From positions 1-6,882 of the forward strand of contig JAIVHD010000029.1 of assembly GCA_020201235.1 (NCBI GenBank): a stretch of 6,882 bases of DNA, in the 5' to 3' direction. The position numbers and the translations under genes are program-made. This document shows positions 6,603 to 6,882 of the stretch, in pieces. How positions within the stretch are numbered: the stretch's first letter is position 1; each line of letters opens with the position of its first letter. The notes below the pieces were generated by a model, which saw only the letters and a list, made by a program, of their open reading frames with translations, did no database searches and was not told where the DNA came from. Source of the DNA: Lysobacteraceae bacterium (GTDB lineage: Bacteria > Pseudomonadota > Gammaproteobacteria > Xanthomonadales > Wenzhouxiangellaceae).

Positions 6603-6882
6603 ATGGATGCAGGCAGAATGATTGGCAAATGGGTGGTCGGCGGTTCGCTGCTGGCAAGCGCCATGGCGTTGGCGCAATCGTCACCGATTCATTACGTGTA
6701 TGCGCCGGTGGTCGACGTCGAGCCTCTCTATGTCACCGAGCAGGTGCCGGTCGAGCACGAAGTGTGCTGGCAGGAGCGCGGCTATCGGCAGACGCGCGGG
6801 GGTTCGGCGACCGGCACGATCGCCGGGGCGATCATCGGCGGGGTCATCGGCAACCAGTTCGGGGGTGGCTCCGGTAAAAAAG
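6603..6882 (+). CDS. Exported glycine-zipper 2TM-domain protein, 5' part only
   Basis: The window ends inside this gene after 93 codons. The start has a signal peptide: a short N-region with Arg5 and Lys9, hydrophobic residues about 10-24, and probable cleavage after ALA (residue 24, ALA-QSS). The mature part carries a segment with a single Cys55 (VCWQE) and then a glycine zipper with Gly at 71, 75, 79, 83, 87 and 91, a regular GxxxG series as in the Rickettsia 17-kDa surface antigen family (PF05433/glycine zipper 2TM). Such proteins are associated with the outer membrane or periplasm and their function is mostly undetermined. No lipobox cysteine is seen, so it is not predicted to be a lipoprotein. 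It is divergent from the EF-G-like gene. Confidence 0.85.
   Translation, partial: MDAGRMIGKWVVGGSLLASAMALAQSSPIHYVYAPVVDVEPLYVTEQVPVEHEVCWQERGYRQTRGGSATGTIAGAIIGGVIGNQFGGGSGKK

Noticed and set aside
6551..6877. An open frame from 6551 in a different plus-strand frame
   Set aside because: The frame starting at 6603 has a strong ribosome binding site, a signal peptide and a glycine zipper, so the 6551 frame is a shadow of it.

Overview
The window looks like ordinary chromosome from a moderately GC-rich gammaproteobacterium. The serine pathway enzyme is of the E. coli SerA type along its whole length, genes are densely packed and start mostly at ATG, and nothing in the reading frames suggests phage, plasmid or integron DNA. 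I cannot name the genus from sequence alone; a Xanthomonadales- or Chromatiales-like lineage is only a guess.

Layout from left to right. On the minus strand, serA (phosphoglycerate dehydrogenase with a C-terminal ACT domain) is followed after a short gap by a small GNAT-type acetyltransferase, probably as one transcript. An 87-bp divergent region separates serA from a plus-strand FAD-linked dehydrogenase whose active-site residues match D-2-hydroxyglutarate dehydrogenase. Directly downstream on the same strand is an exported TPR-repeat protein. A 254-bp convergent intergenic region follows, dominated by a 26-bp almost perfect inverted repeat around an 80-nt structured loop. On the minus strand comes a 681-residue EF-G-like translational GTPase with altered G2 and G3 motifs. 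It is divergent, across 164-174 bp holding a palindromic pair, from the beginning of an exported glycine-zipper protein that runs off the right edge.

How the genes fit together. SerA oxidises 3-phosphoglycerate and, in the bacteria studied, also reduces 2-oxoglutarate to D-2-hydroxyglutarate. The dehydrogenase encoded across the divergent promoter region would re-oxidise that by-product to 2-oxoglutarate and pass electrons to the respiratory chain, helping pull the thermodynamically poor first step of serine synthesis. This pairing is the clearest functional module here. The remaining genes look like housekeeping or envelope genes without an evident shared pathway. I found no new defence or mobile system; the most unexplained element is the large inverted repeat between the two convergent genes.
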